This document shows positions 34,101 through 47,192 of a DNA stretch of 64,000 nucleotides, one piece after another (position 1 is the stretch's first letter; the number at the start of each line of letters is the position of its first letter). Below the pieces are notes generated by a model. It saw nothing but the letters and a program-made list of their open reading frames with translations. It was not told where the DNA came from and did not search any database. The DNA comes from Tetranychus cinnabarinus (Eukaryota > Arthropoda > Arachnida > Trombidiformes > Tetranychidae): assembly GCA_022266195.1 (NCBI GenBank), contig WHVY01000001.1, forward strand, positions 10,168,001 through 10,232,000. The letters run 5' to 3'. The position numbers and the translations under genes are program-made.

Positions 34101-37100
34101 AACCTTTAATCCCTTGGACAAGGTAAAAAAAAGTAAAAGATATAAAAGCAAGGAAAGTGCAAGTTAACAGAAAAGGCAAAAAGCAAGATGTAAAGTCAAA
34201 AGGAGCCCATTGTTATCGCTATTGAAGAAAAGACCAACGAAAATGATGAAGATGAAGAGGAAAATGTGAAGGAGCAAATGTAAAATACAAGTTATGACGT
34301 TGAGAAAAGGCTACACCAAGGACAAAGTTAAATTCATAAATTGATTAGATGAGTTGAGGTAAAGAAAAAACTGGTCAAATGGACATCGCAATTCATCACT
34401 TAAGAAGGAGAAGTAGGATTGGTGATTGCCATGATGAAGAGTAAAACGAGGAAAACTTGGTGAAGTCGTATGAAAATGGAGGAATGGAAAGACGAAAATA
34501 GACTAGATGATGAGTGTGAGTATAATTTTTTTGCTTGTTGATTTGCAAAGTTGACAATCTTGAAGTTAAATGTTGTTTCCCATGAAAGTATATCATAGAA
34601 AACCTTTTGTATTAATATTGTTTCATTTTATTTATATTATTTATATTAGGACTTGAGGTTGGCAAATGGATAGTTTGGCAAAGAAGCAAGCTTCAAGTGA
34701 TCTCTTGAATCGGAGGATTTTTTTCTCTCTCATCAAAGAAAAACATGAAAACTGATGATAATTTGATCAATACTTGGAAAGGTGGATATGATTGAAGATA
34801 AAAGGTGAATTGACTCTGTCTGGTTTATAAGTTAATTCAGGGTTAATCAAGGTTATTACAACGTAATAACTCATTGCTACACTGGACAATACTATTGATA
34901 TTTACTTATCTAATTGAAGTAGATTTTGTTTGTTTTTCGCTGATCATTTGTTGATCATCATAAAGTAAATATTGGACAGTCAAAATCAAATATTGAGTCC
35001 GAGAGAGAGAGAAAGAGAGAGTTAGAAAGAGTACAATTTTTGCCAAGTTAACAAAAGCAATCAAAAGTGAATCACAATCAAATTGTGACCAATACTAAAC
35101 CACTGGCAATCAAATAGACCAATTGATAGTAATTGAATAACTCTTAGGAAAGTCATCGACAATATTTACCTAATTCTTGATTGAATGATTAAAACGACTT
35201 TAATAACACATCAAGAATTGGTGTGAATACTTTTTATCCTAGAAACTGACATTTTACTCAATATTTATTGCAACCCAGAATTACTGAAACTGTTAAGATA
35301 AATTAAATCATCTCTTAATTCATTCCAATTAAGATTGACATGAAATTGATACAATTATTGAATCCATGAATCAGTAAATTTCTTTTTGTATTACTTCTGA
35401 TGTTAATTGAATGAAGTAACCACTCAATAGTTTTACTAATCATTTTCAACTCAAATAATAGCCATTAGAAATAATTCAATTTCAATTGCAGCTCTTACAT
35501 CAATATTAATAATGCGATGATGATCATCATCATTTAACTCTCCTTAATAAGTGATAATTTTCATCAACTTATTATTAGTTAATTAAGCTAAATTTATGTG
35601 CAATTGAAAAATGGCTTTGAGGTAAATTGTGCTAGTTGAAAATGAATGAGAGATGAAAATTGTTGTTTTATTGGTTTGATTAAATTTAATTGGTTAATCA
35701 CGAATTAACTTTCACCGTTAACTTTTTTTATTGTGGTTAACACCTTAAGACAACAATCAGCCTTTGACTCAATCAACCTGAATTTACAATTTAATTTACT
35801 CAACACATTCACACAAAACACCTCACAAAGGATTTGCATTGTAAATTTGCTTGCAAATTGTCTTGTCAATCTAAAAGGTATTAAACTTGATTTTGATTTT
35901 AACAATTTTTTTACTTCTCTTCTCTTTTTTTCAGGGGAAAAAAATCTTGAACCAGAATAACACAAAATTCAACCTGCCAATCAGTTAATTGTTAATCACG
36001 ATGACGTGATTATGATGCATCAAGTAAAGCCAAAGCTGATTTCATTTCGTGATTAACAATTTTGTATCTCTTTTTTGCTGTTCATTAATCAATATTAACG
36101 TTACAATGTCAACTTTAATAGAGGTTAATAAAGATGGCGAGAACAACATGAAGTTTGATGAACAAATGATGAAGAGCCCAGGAATAAAAAGGAACCCCCA
36201 ATATGTTTAAAGCAACCTTAAAGATTCAAATGTTTTCCATACATTTTACATTCTCTATTTTAAAATGGTCCAAAGCTGATGTATTTACAATCATTATGGA
36301 ATCAAAATGGATGGCGACAGAGTATCATTCATGGTGGAGCAAATGAGTTAAATCGGAAATTTTACTTTTACAATCAAACAATGAATCGTTTCTAAATAAT
36401 GAATTCATTGTTAGTTTCACTTTTATTTGAATGTGATAAATGGGAAGCAAGACCATCAACAGGAACAACAAAATACATTAATAAATCATATGTTTTTACA
36501 TGATACAATTTGGATGGAAGACATTTTTATCTGATAAAATTTTCATCATTTAACTTGCCTTGTTACTCAGCCTTGAGGCCTTTTTTATTTCACCATTCAC
36601 TCTATTCATGTTTTTCAATTTTTCAAGCTTCCATTTTTCTTGCTTACTCATTATTTGTATTCAAATTGATATTCAAATTGAAGCCAATATTATCATTTGA
36701 TGATAATGCAGATGATTAATTAGTTTCATTTTATCAAACTCTCTGTAAAATATTAACTTTTAATGCTTAATTGATGTATTGAACCTCAGCTAATGAAACA
36801 TCAACTTTAATGTTAGAATCAGTGAAATCTCTTAAAAGTGAAACTTAATTCAATTCTGATTTTGTATCAAAACCTTGTTATTCATTATTTACTCAAAGGA
36901 AAGTTGAAAATCTTGGAGTTTACTCAATGTTAGAAAACAATTCAATTAATTTGAAGCAATTGAAGTTGTCCTATTTATAATGATTTAATTGCTAAATGTG
37001 TGAAATGTTGCTTGAATTAGAGACTAAATCTTGAACTTAAAAGATTCAGTTCCAATGAAAAAAATAACAAAATAAATGAAAACAAATTAAATTAAGTTTA

Positions 37101-37679
37101 CCACTCACAGTGCATCGATAAATCAAAAGAGGTAAACGCTTGACATGTAATTATTAATAAGACAGAAATATCGACTAATCAAGTGGACAAAATCATGCTG
37201 AACATTATCCTGAAAATATATATTTTATGACTAGAACTGAAGAGAAATTTTTTGTTTTCCCAAAAAAAACGAAAACATGTTTTGCGGTTTTTGTAACTAA
37301 TCAAGTATAATCAAGTATTGACCTTTATTCAATCGTCTTAACTTGATGAGTAAATGATTAGGATAAATTGTAACCTTAGTAGACTGGTAATAAGCTGATT
37401 CCTTGCTAACCAAATCTGCTCAAATTTAGATTGGATTAATAAGTGAGACCAGAAAAATAATACAAATTGAATTGAACGAAATGGTTGATGATGAAAATGA
37501 AGAAGCCAAACAGTTTTATAAACATGTTTCCCTGCGATGATGATACTGATGATGATGATGATGATGAGACTTATGTTTCTACCAAATTATATTAGAACCT
37601 TAAAGTGGAAATGAAAATTGAAAAAAATAGCAACTCAAATAACCCAAAGTATTAAGATAAATAGGATTAAGCAAGCTTG
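31133..37679. other. Gene-poor AT-rich region
   Basis: No recognisable protein domain. Strong-looking plus-strand acceptors followed by short open runs ending in stops occur near 31282, 33411 (ATTATATTTCAG), 34018 (TTTTTACAG) and 35934 (TTTTTTTCAG). They could mark exons of a non-coding or untranslated transcript, or be chance products of the pyrimidine tracts. A (TAA)n run lies at 33310-33342 and a (GAT)n run at about 37548-37567. Confidence 0.45.
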
Positions 37680-38170
37680 AAATTGATTCATCGGTGGTCT
37701 CTGGTTAGGTTGGTTTTTACCAAGAGGCAAGGGTCACCCTGTTGCCCCGGAAGGCTGAGCTAAGGAGGATGAGGATAAGGTTGATGGTAAAGATAAGGAT
37801 AAGCTGAAGGAGGCAAAATGATGAACTCCGACTGAGTTTGGTCAAAAGCCTACCTGATACTCTCGCTGGGACTTGTAAGTGCGACCTCGTCTTTATCATC
37901 ATTAAAACATCCCAAACGGTATTCCAATAAATCCTCATCTTCATCTTACTTCAGCCCAATCTTCATCTTCATCTTAAAGTCTACACGAATAAATCTCCAA
38001 ACCTAATAAAGTCACTCTTTCGCCCTCACCCGCAACTCGCTGAGAGCCTTTCGTCTGTAAAACAATTTTACATTCATCATTATTACAGTCAATAAGGCCA
38101 AGTAAGATGAATCTTGCAACCCAACATCGCACCTCTTCCCATCAAAAAAACCATACAATGAGGGTCTTCT
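37680..38170. other. GC-richer island of unknown nature
   Basis: Within strongly AT-rich surroundings this stretch has clearly higher GC, for example CACCCTGTTGCCCCGGAAGG near 37735 and CTCGCTGGGACTTG near 37863. The minus-strand frame 37717-37944 is open for 75 codons, but its second half is hydrophobic low complexity. It could be a repeat relic, a non-coding exon or a regulatory island. I recognise nothing. Confidence 0.3.
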
Positions 38171-41100
38171 TTACGTAGTAAAAGTCGCTTTTTTATCAAC
38201 ATCTTTTCCATCATTTCCATGAACATTTTCATCCTCATTCCTCATGTTGTGATAAAACAAAAATGACTTGATTCTAATCACTAAACGTTTGATTGCAATT
38301 TAACTACATTTACTTATTAATATTTAAATAATAAACTTGATGTTATTGATTAGCTAAATCACTAAGACTCAACTTTTTTTTGACAATCAAAAGCTTTCAC
38401 CTTAATCTGGACCCATTTGATTAACAGTCATCTTAAAAGTTGCATTAAAATTATCATTCATCTTTTTTGTTCATCTTCATCTTTTGATTAATGAAACTCA
38501 CTTCTGTTAAGGCCAAGTCAAAAATAAACTGGAAAGTAAAACAACTTTTTTCAGGTAAAAAATGATCAAACTCGGAATCTTATTTTTACCTTCAACCATA
38601 ATGTTCACTATCAATAACATAATTTGTTGCCTTTATCAGTTCAAATATCACAAATCTTGAAGCTTAAAGTGCGTTATTTTAAACGTTAATATTACATTAA
38701 TTCAATGATTTAATCAATTGCGTTGGTGTAACTTTATTACAAGCAAACAGCAATTCATTTGATAATTTAATAGCTGTAATCATCAATCATAAGCTTTGAC
38801 TTTTTTGTTCAATGTTAACATAAGTTTAGCATTTTCACAATGTTGATGAATCATGAAAAGAGAAAATTATTTTTTCCAAGTTGACCAACAATAACAGATT
38901 TTATGCGAATGGCAATCAAATGGAATCAATAATCATTGATTAGCATGGAAAATCGTTTTTGTTTCATTTGTTCCTTTTCTGAGTTACTCTTTTACCTTCA
39001 ACTCCTTTAGGCTGTACCGGACTGTTGTGCCTGGTTTAATTGTTTGCTTAACTAACATTGTAACGTTAAACAGTTAACTCAATCAAGTTAATCAACTTGA
39101 TCAACTGTTTTTGTTGGGTAAACAAAACAAAAACTTACGATTTCTTTTTACTTTTTGTATGAACGTTCCTTAACTAAATCCCAATATCATGGAGAAGAAG
39201 AAGAAGATATCATTCATTTTCATTCCAATCATCATCATCATCATCATCAACATCATTATCATCATTTCTCATTCCATTCATTTTATCCACTTGACCATCC
39301 TCATCTTGACCAACAAAGAGTATCCAATTGAATAAAACTACTTGATTTAATTGTCTCTCACATAGTTATTTGTAGTCAGACAAAAAGTGAAACTCTCAGA
39401 GGAATTGGTGGAAATGAAATAAAAGAATCAAAAATGATGATGAAAAGTGATGATAATGAAGGACAAAAGATGACCAACAATAAGGCTGAAAACAAAGGAT
39501 CAACTGAATGGCCATCTTAATAGCAATCCGATCAAAAATAATATTGATTAAGCTTAAATATCGACATTTATCGATCATCAAAGGAACAAGCAAAAATCTA
39601 GAAAATCTCAAGTTGCGTACTTTTATATCCAAAAAATTCAGAACAATTTGTGCTTAAAGATTCTAGAAATTCATGAAAATTGTCCAAGAATAAGATTTCA
39701 ATTTCAGAATCTCGAAAATTCTCCTTGAAATATCACTAGAATTTTGAAAACTCATTCACCCTTTTAAGCTAACTACAGGTATTTAGGCCAAGCTTCTTGA
39801 TAGAGTTGAACTTGTTAGTTTCATAAATCATGAGCTTTTTTTCATGGAAATGAAAATGCAATTTCAATTTTACCAATTAATTTGCAAATAAATTGCTTTT
39901 TAATCAATTTAATTGAACGAATTGTCCAGCAAATTTTGACAGGAAAAGCAAATTGGAATGAATTTAGGCTTTGGAAGTCTTTATGTTTGCACTTTTATAC
40001 CATTTACTGTTGATTGTTTTTTTACATTTACTGGCAACATTTACTGAAACCAACTAACAGTTTGCTGACAATTATCATTCATGATTAAACCAGTTAATTT
40101 GCTTTAAATCACTTCATTTCACCTTTCCTCTGTAAATCTAATTACTAATTATCAGTAATAATGAGTTTGCCAAGTGAATCTTGAATGTTTGCTGGAAATG
40201 CGTTTTTGTCAATCTTCAACTGTTTAACACCAAAAATTTGATTATAATGCTCATCTTGCTACCTTGATTATGTAAACTCATTAAATTATTGTTATTACTG
40301 GCAACACAATTAGTCAAGTAAATTGTTTTGCAAAGCAAAAAACATTGTCAGTGAAACAAAATGAGTTGATTTTTTCTTCTCATGTTTTCACGACAATTCA
40401 ATTAACTCGTCATTAACATCTTAATGATGATCAGATTAACTGTCCCTTTATGCTTTAATCTGTTCAACATGAAAATGATATCAATTTTTTAGATTTATTT
40501 CAGCTGCTAATCTTGATCGGATGCTTTTCAAGTTGCTCATTATTTTGCATTTTCATTTCAATTAATCTTTTCTTTCGTTTCAATTGCTTTCTATTTACTG
40601 ATTCAGTTAGACTTTATTATTAACTCTACAACATTTAATTCACATTTCAGGTTTGTCTCTTCAGAACCAATTTTCATGTTGAATTGAGTGTAAAATTGAG
40701 AAAAATGAAACTCTTTTTTTCCGCAAAACTCGGAAATGATGAGTAAAAATGATAACTTTTTGTTCATCTTCTATTCAGAAAATGAAATCTGATTAACATT
40801 CAAGGTTGACTGATTATTTTACTTGAAATTAATTGTTATTTATCAAGTAAATAGAGTAAAATTGATTTACCCTTTTCTCATTTTTAATATCGTTTGTTGT
40901 CTAGAAAAAGGTGGAAAACGATTCAACTTGATTGTGTATTGCAGCAAGTGATTACAATGATTCAATTGAGTTTGAATTTCCATTGGAAAATAATCATCTG
41001 AATTGAGGGAAAATGAACAGAAAATGATTTATCTGTTTGATAGAGAAAAATTTGGCAGATCAATTGACCATGATGTTGATGGGAAAAGATGAGAATGAAA

Positions 41101-41769
41101 AAGTGTCACCAATTTAGCTTTTGACAAACTATTTACAATTTAAATTGTTGGACAATTTAATTTTTGTTTTCCCTCAAAATTTACTAACCAATTCAATTTG
41201 TCCCTCTGGTGACATATTTCATTGAATTTACCGTTGGGAGATGAAGATGAGCAGAATGATGAGAAGAAATTTGTAATCTTTTTTAGACTGTTTGGGTTGG
41301 AGAAAGAGGATGATGAGGAAATGTAAAGATGCAAAGTTTAAGGTTTCGATTGAATGTGAAGGAAGATGAAGATGAATGATGATTATGATGATGAAAAAGA
41401 TGAGAAGCTGATTGAAAGTCACTAGAGATTTTTCAAGATGGAAACAAGAGAAAAACAAAGAGCATGGAAGATGGGAATAGGAAGAGATGAAGAAAAAAAT
41501 GGTGATCGTGATTGGAATGGTTCATTGGAATGATAATATCATGTCAAAATATGTTCCTAATGGATTTCAGTCTCACAAGTTTCATGAGTCTCATCTTCAC
41601 CATTATCTTCTTCTCATTTGACTTTTTACTTCTCAAATGAAACAAAGTAAATATCAGATGAAGAAAAAAAAACTGCAACAAAAGACTAATCAATGGTTGA
41701 GTTTGCGATACACTTTTGTCAATAAAATGATCAATTGTAAAGTTTACAATGATCTGACTCTGAATGGTA
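38171..41769. other. Gene-poor AT-rich region
   Basis: No supported exon. An (ATC)n microsatellite runs from about 39230 to 39249 with interrupted copies after it. The open frames on the minus strand at 39.4-39.6 and 41.1-41.5 kb are Ser/Phe/Ile/His-rich and correspond to purine tracts on the plus strand. Confidence 0.5.
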
Positions 41770-41941
41770 TTTTTGATGGGGCGAGAGTGACTTTGTTAGG
41801 TTGAAAAAAACATCTCACAGATGCAACGTGATGTGAAAAGGGTAATGATGAAAATGTAAATTTTTTACGTAAAAAGGCTTTTTGTGAGTTTGTTTTTGAT
41901 GGGACGAGAGTAGGTTTGCTGGGTTGAAAAGGACCTCTCAT
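41770..41941. repeat. Two degenerate copies of a ~49-bp repeat
   Basis: 41770-41818 and 41893-41940 share TTTTTGATGGG, CGAGAGT, TTTG, GGTTGAAAA and CTCTCA or CATCTCA in the same order, at a pitch of 123 bp. On the minus strand both units read FQP.K.TL.PSK in a continuous open frame (41744-41941). The repeat may be coding in origin or a short tandem duplication. Confidence 0.55.
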
Positions 41942-44900
41942 AAGGCTTTGGATATATTTGCTCTTGTCTCATTATTACACAGAGCTGAGTCATTTTACAG
42001 GTTGAATAGTTTTCATTTTAACATCATTTTCAGACTTTTGAATTATCTTCATTCTATTCATCCTATTCATCTCGATCATCTTCACCGTCATCAAAATAAT
42101 CGTCATCTTTATCCTCTTCATCTTGATGGGTCAAAAAAGACTGTTTTTACCATTACATTTGATGACTTGAACAATTGTACTTCTCCTATTTTTTTGGTTG
42201 ACGCAGCACCAAAGCTAAAAGCTTATTTATTTCATCTACAACACAAAAATCGATATGCAATTTATTTTAACAATTTAATCAAGTCACATATTTAAAGGGC
42301 AAATGTTACATTATAATGAGGGAAAAGTGAAAGGAAATAACAATTTATAATGTGAAACTGGGATAACAACAGGGCCAAGATGCTTCACCGGCAAAGAAGC
42401 TAAAATAATACTTAATCAAGTCAACTTAAATTGATTCCCTTTGACGAGAAATGATTAAAGCTGAAATAAAGAGAGAGAAAAAGGAGAAAAAATAGAAGAA
42501 GAAATCAAATGAAATTAATTTAGTTATTATCATCAGTTGACTTATTAAATCACTTGACACTTGATGGTGAGTCAACCTGGAGTTTGTCAGCACCATTATC
42601 ATCAGTTGATATACACTTCAAGTTATTGTCATCCATATTTTGCTCAAATCAAATATACTTTTATCCTTTAAATCTCTCGTCAAACTTGCAACTTTTTTAA
42701 TTGCAGCCAAATATTACAACCATAATTTCAATCCTCAATTGGCTGTTGATTTGGTGTCTTTACATGGTTAAATTAACCTTCATCATCTGATTATCTGAGA
42801 AATGGTGAAAAAAAGCAAAAAGGTTATTCAGTTTGTGTCTAACTTTTCAATTTTTTGGTTCAACTTTTCACCCTTAGGTTCAATTCAATCTCGCAAAGTG
42901 TCAAAAAAGTGTCCAAAAAATGAAAAAATAAAAACTCAAGATGTACCAAAAGACTATGATTATGATTACAATTTAATATTACCTTTAAGGTTGACATTAC
43001 CTTAAAGGCAAATATAGACAACTTTTGTTTGAACCATTTGAAAGTATTTCATTAAAAATGAAACCTTTCATCTTTGCTCAATTTAAATACCGAATCACTT
43101 TTTTTGATTCAACATTAATTGTTCAATTTAGAGTTAATATTGAGCACATTTGCGAACCATTTGTAAGCATTAAATGACTTAATGATAATCACAGTTGATG
43201 GAAACAAATGGGCAAATATTGTCAAAATAAAAATGTTGAATCAAAAAATTCTTGAAACATCTTTTACGATAATCAGGATAAATAGTAATCATAACAGATT
43301 GACAATCCTTAATTAATGATAATCAATCAGCTAAAGATGACTAAATGAGATAATAATTGGAAGGGAAAAGACTGGAAACTCTGGAAAGGAAAACTAGATT
43401 CAGCTGAACGTATTAATCTTGAATGCTAATCATAAGTTGATCATTCTAAAGATACAATGATTAACCCTAATTATGAGAAGTATCAAAAATTAATGAACCA
43501 AAGGTAAAGATGAAACCATAAACAGTAGCAATCGTTTTTAATCCTAATTCCTGGCCAATCCAATAAATCCAACGTGACTTTGGACTTGATGTATGAATAT
43601 GGATTAGCGTCAGATATGTTCATTTATATCTCCAATTATAACTCAATATTTGAAAATGTCAGTTCCAAAAGGTAAAATATTGTTCCATGATCAAAGCTGC
43701 AAACCTGAAAATGTTGAAAGATCAAGAAAATATAAATATATTAATATAACCTGAGGCATAAAAAAGTCTCATAAGACATAAATATATGGATAAATATAAT
43801 ATAAAAAATGTTTCACTCACCGTAGGAGAATTGCGATAATTTTTAAGGTAAAAAAAACCAAGAAATATCTTGATGTGTGTTATGATAATGAGGATAATGT
43901 ATTAATATATGAATACACAAAAAGATATATAAATTGATTAGAAGGTGAAAACAAAGTTGCCAAAGTCAAAATCCTACGTTATTATTACCTTTTTGGGTAA
44001 GTTGCTTGTTGCTGTTGTTAAAATAATTTGAACAAGTGAAAAGATATATATTAATATCATCATAAATCTCATTGGTAAACATTGTGAATGATAGTGAATA
44101 GCCTTACAGGCAAATTGATTGTTATTAAGATGAAGACTTTTTTACTTACCTGTGACTTGTTCCTCTTCCTATTCGTCTTGATCATCCATCAGAATCTTCA
44201 AGTAACATGAGCTTGAGCTGCAAAAATTTGAAAAAAAAGAGCTGAGTACAAAATAATGATAATAATAATAAAAAAAAGAGAAGAGAAAAGCAAATATTCA
44301 AGTTAAAAGATGGAGAGACTGAAGAGGAGGTAAAAGATGAGAAAGCAATAAAATTGAATTAGAATTCAATTTATTGTATTTCATTCTGTTTTCACCATTA
44401 ATTTTAAAACTGAACATACAAGTGCAATAATTTATAATGTTACTGCTAGTGTTGTTCAGATCAATATGAGAGTATCAACATTTAACAATCATAAATTGAT
44501 GAGAATGATGAGTAAGAAAATGCACTAAAAGATCAATCTTTTTTTGCCAAAAAATGAAGCAAGTATCACTTTAAAATTTGGAGGAAAAAAACGACACCAA
44601 AAAAGGTCTTGATTCTTGCTTATTATGTTAAGATGATTGAAAGGATCTTAATTTTATCATATCTTTCGAAGATTCATGATGATGTCTTCATATATGTGAG
44701 TGTGTGGCTGTGTTTGTTCAATCTGAAAGTTGTGATCAAATGAATAGCCCAAATGATGATGGTTCATAGACAATTTGATGTTTTTTTCAATTTTTTTCTC
44801 GCTTTTTCCTTTCCTCTTTTTTTCTGACTTTGCTTTTGCTTCAAAGATAACTGAAGATTCTTTGGGTGAGGAGGAAAACAATAATGATAATATCTGCAGA

Positions 44901-46405
44901 TAGTTTTATAATATCTTTGATATTTTTTTCTGCTTCATATATGAAAAGTTGAGATATTGCATGGAGAGAGAAAAAAGTTGAGAGTTTATCGATTTCTCAT
45001 CATCAGCATCTTTCCTCTCTTCCCATTATCATCACAAGTTATTATATTTCTCTTTCTCTCTCCCTGTGTTTCTTGTTTTCAATTGAATCTCATGTTTCAT
45101 CTATGAAGTGACTTTTCAGCAAAAAAAGAGAGAAAAGAGAAAATGAAACTAAACGAGAAAGGAAAAAACAAAATTTCAAATGATTAGATTTTCATTCAAT
45201 TTCTTGTTATTCCATATTGAATTGAATCTTTTTTTTCTCCTTTTCTCTTCTTTTTTTCACATCTTAACTTTGAAGTTAAATTAATTTGAATTTCTTAATA
45301 TAAGCCAAAGTAATTTAAACATTTCTAATCAATTATTTGGGGTCATATTTTAACTCCTTACTTGAATTTCATCAGATTGTTCCTTCCTTTTTTTTGCTTT
45401 GAGGTTTTTTATTCATACTTGTCCATGGGGAGGTTAACATAAAGTGTTTCGAGTTCAAGAGTCTTGTTTAAATATTATGTTGGCTAAAGATGTCAAGATG
45501 ATGAAAGATTGTCTTTAATAAAGAATCAAATATTCGATGTATTAGTATTGGAACAATGTTCATCCAATTTTGGATTATTTTGTTTGCTGCTGCTGTTGAG
45601 ATGGAAATACATAAACACTCTTACCTCTAGTAACTTGTTTTGACACATAATATAAAATAACAACATGGCTTAATACATGGTAGCACAAGATTATTAAAAT
45701 TATAAAATGACTGGCATCTAATACTAGTTAGAATCAGAATATATTCAAGTATAATTTAAAGATAATCAATTCCGAAAAATATGATTGTTTTATTGCGTAT
45801 TTTTTGCCAATCAGGTGTCAAATTGACACTGTCAATTTTTGTTATGTCGCCATCTCTAGTGAAAAATGAACACAATTTAACGGAAAAATGTCATCGGTCA
45901 ATCAAACAAAGGGTTATTTTGGTTAAAAAGCTAATTTTTTTAATTTTAATATTTCTATTAATTTCAAGTTTAATTAATTAGTGTTTTATTTGATTTATTA
46001 TAATGGTAAACCAATGTATATTGTGTTAACATGATCATTTTATAATTTGATAATGTTGTCAAAGACAAACAAGAAAATACTTTTTGGTTTAATGTTTACT
46101 TTTGTTTGAAATAAAAATGGTGAGTAGCAATTTTTGCTTTCTGTTCAATACAAATTACAATGGTAAATGACCATTCAATGGTCTATTATCAACTTTTCCT
46201 ACCTTTACAAAAAGTAACTGGTCATCATTATAATCATCATTCTCATCTTCCAGCTAGTCTTTATGAGCGTTTTTATCTAAACAAAGTGGTCCTTTTCATC
46301 TTTTTTACTTATCTCTTTTTTTCCTCCAAACTTCTATTGCTTTATTATGTTGCTTTTTGTAAACTCAATCATAAACAATTACCTACAAGTTACCTGAACA
46401 TTATC
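41942..46405. other. Gene-poor AT-rich region
   Basis: No recognised gene. The plus-strand frame 41924-42295 (123 codons) is the longest open frame in the 31-64 kb interval; part is His-rich from an ATC tract and part is more ordinary. It has no splice context or family match and could be chance. A minus-strand segment at about 44158-44219 is flanked by TTTTTGCAG and GTAAGT but has stops in all frames, so it could be an untranslated exon. Confidence 0.4.
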
Positions 46406-46741
46406 TTAATATTTTGTTTCTTTACGCTCTTTTGATATATCAAAGTATTCATTGACCATTGGTAATGCTTCGGAAAGGTAAGGAAACAAATATTTAAAGC
46501 CATTTAGAAATGACAGATTTGTTTTGATGTTTTTTTTCTCATCAATTTTTCTTCGTTTAATTACGTTACTTGTTATTTGTACTTGCATTGATATTGTGTA
46601 GTATTTTCATATCACCATTTTTGTCTTGATATTTCAGATTCTGTTTGGACTTTTGGATTTCTCTTTCAGTTTGGTGTTCAACAATGTAACAAAAGTCAAG
46701 CATGTTTGGGGAAATACTTCCATCATCAAACATCCAGAAAT
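46406..46741 (-). pseudogene. Possible coding exon or frameshifted gene relic
   Basis: A minus-strand run opens after a good acceptor (TTCAATTCCTAG, exon from 46741) and encodes a 57-residue, normal-composition stretch (FWMFDDGSISPN, EHQTEREIQKSKQN) ending at TAA 46566. An overlapping frame from 46588 to 46406 continues with similarly protein-like composition (NGFKYLFPYLSEALPMVNEY). Two consecutive coding-like stretches in different frames suggest one gene broken by a frameshift, or two exons whose intron I cannot place. No family recognised and no upstream exon is convincing. Confidence 0.35.
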
Positions 46742-47096
46742 CTAGGAATTGAACAAAAAAAAACGAAGAAATGATTGAAGATAAACAAGACTGATGAATG
46801 AATCAAATATGATCAAGACAACTAACACTGTAAGTAAATAGTAAACATTGATACACTTCAAAAGGAACTGCTTTGTGATTTTTTACCTGAGAATCTTCCT
46901 GAAAGAAGACAAGGCTTTTCTATTGAAACAGGTCAAAGTAAACTAATGTGTAGTAATGGTCATTATTCAAAGGAAACATAGAGCGAGTTATAAACTTTTT
47001 TTTGTTGTATTATAAAATTTACGGTCATTTTTTAAAATCATCTTTTTTATATTCTTCCTCCTTCATCTTCAGGTAAATTGACAAAGGATCTTACAG

Positions 47097-47192
47097 CTAT
47101 TCAATGGACTATAATGCAACCTTTAATGCCCAAAGCAATGATAGTAACTACCCTAATGGTCAAACTGAACACACACAAAGACAAACCATGTA
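47097..47192 (+). CDS. Possible terminal coding exon
   Basis: After the pyrimidine-rich CTTCCTCCTTCATCTTCAG (ending 47071) there is a frame encoding TYR-SER-MET-ASP-TYR-type sequence (SYSMDYNATFNAQSND, then QTEHTQRQTM) ending at TAG. Its polar, Asn-rich composition is unlike the low-complexity frames around it. In that frame a TAA lies just after the best acceptor, so the true splice site would have to be the closer AAAG or TTACAG. No partner exon found; low confidence. Confidence 0.2.

Noticed and set aside
41924..42295. 123-codon plus-strand open frame
   Set aside because: In about 33 kb of AT-rich DNA a frame of this length can arise by chance; part is encoded by an ATC tract and no family is recognisable.
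46860..46930. Possible 12-nt microexon (GAAGATTCTCAG) between an acceptor and a GTAAAA donor on the minus strand
   Set aside because: Such short matches are frequent in pyrimidine-rich AT DNA and the downstream phase does not give the better coding frame.
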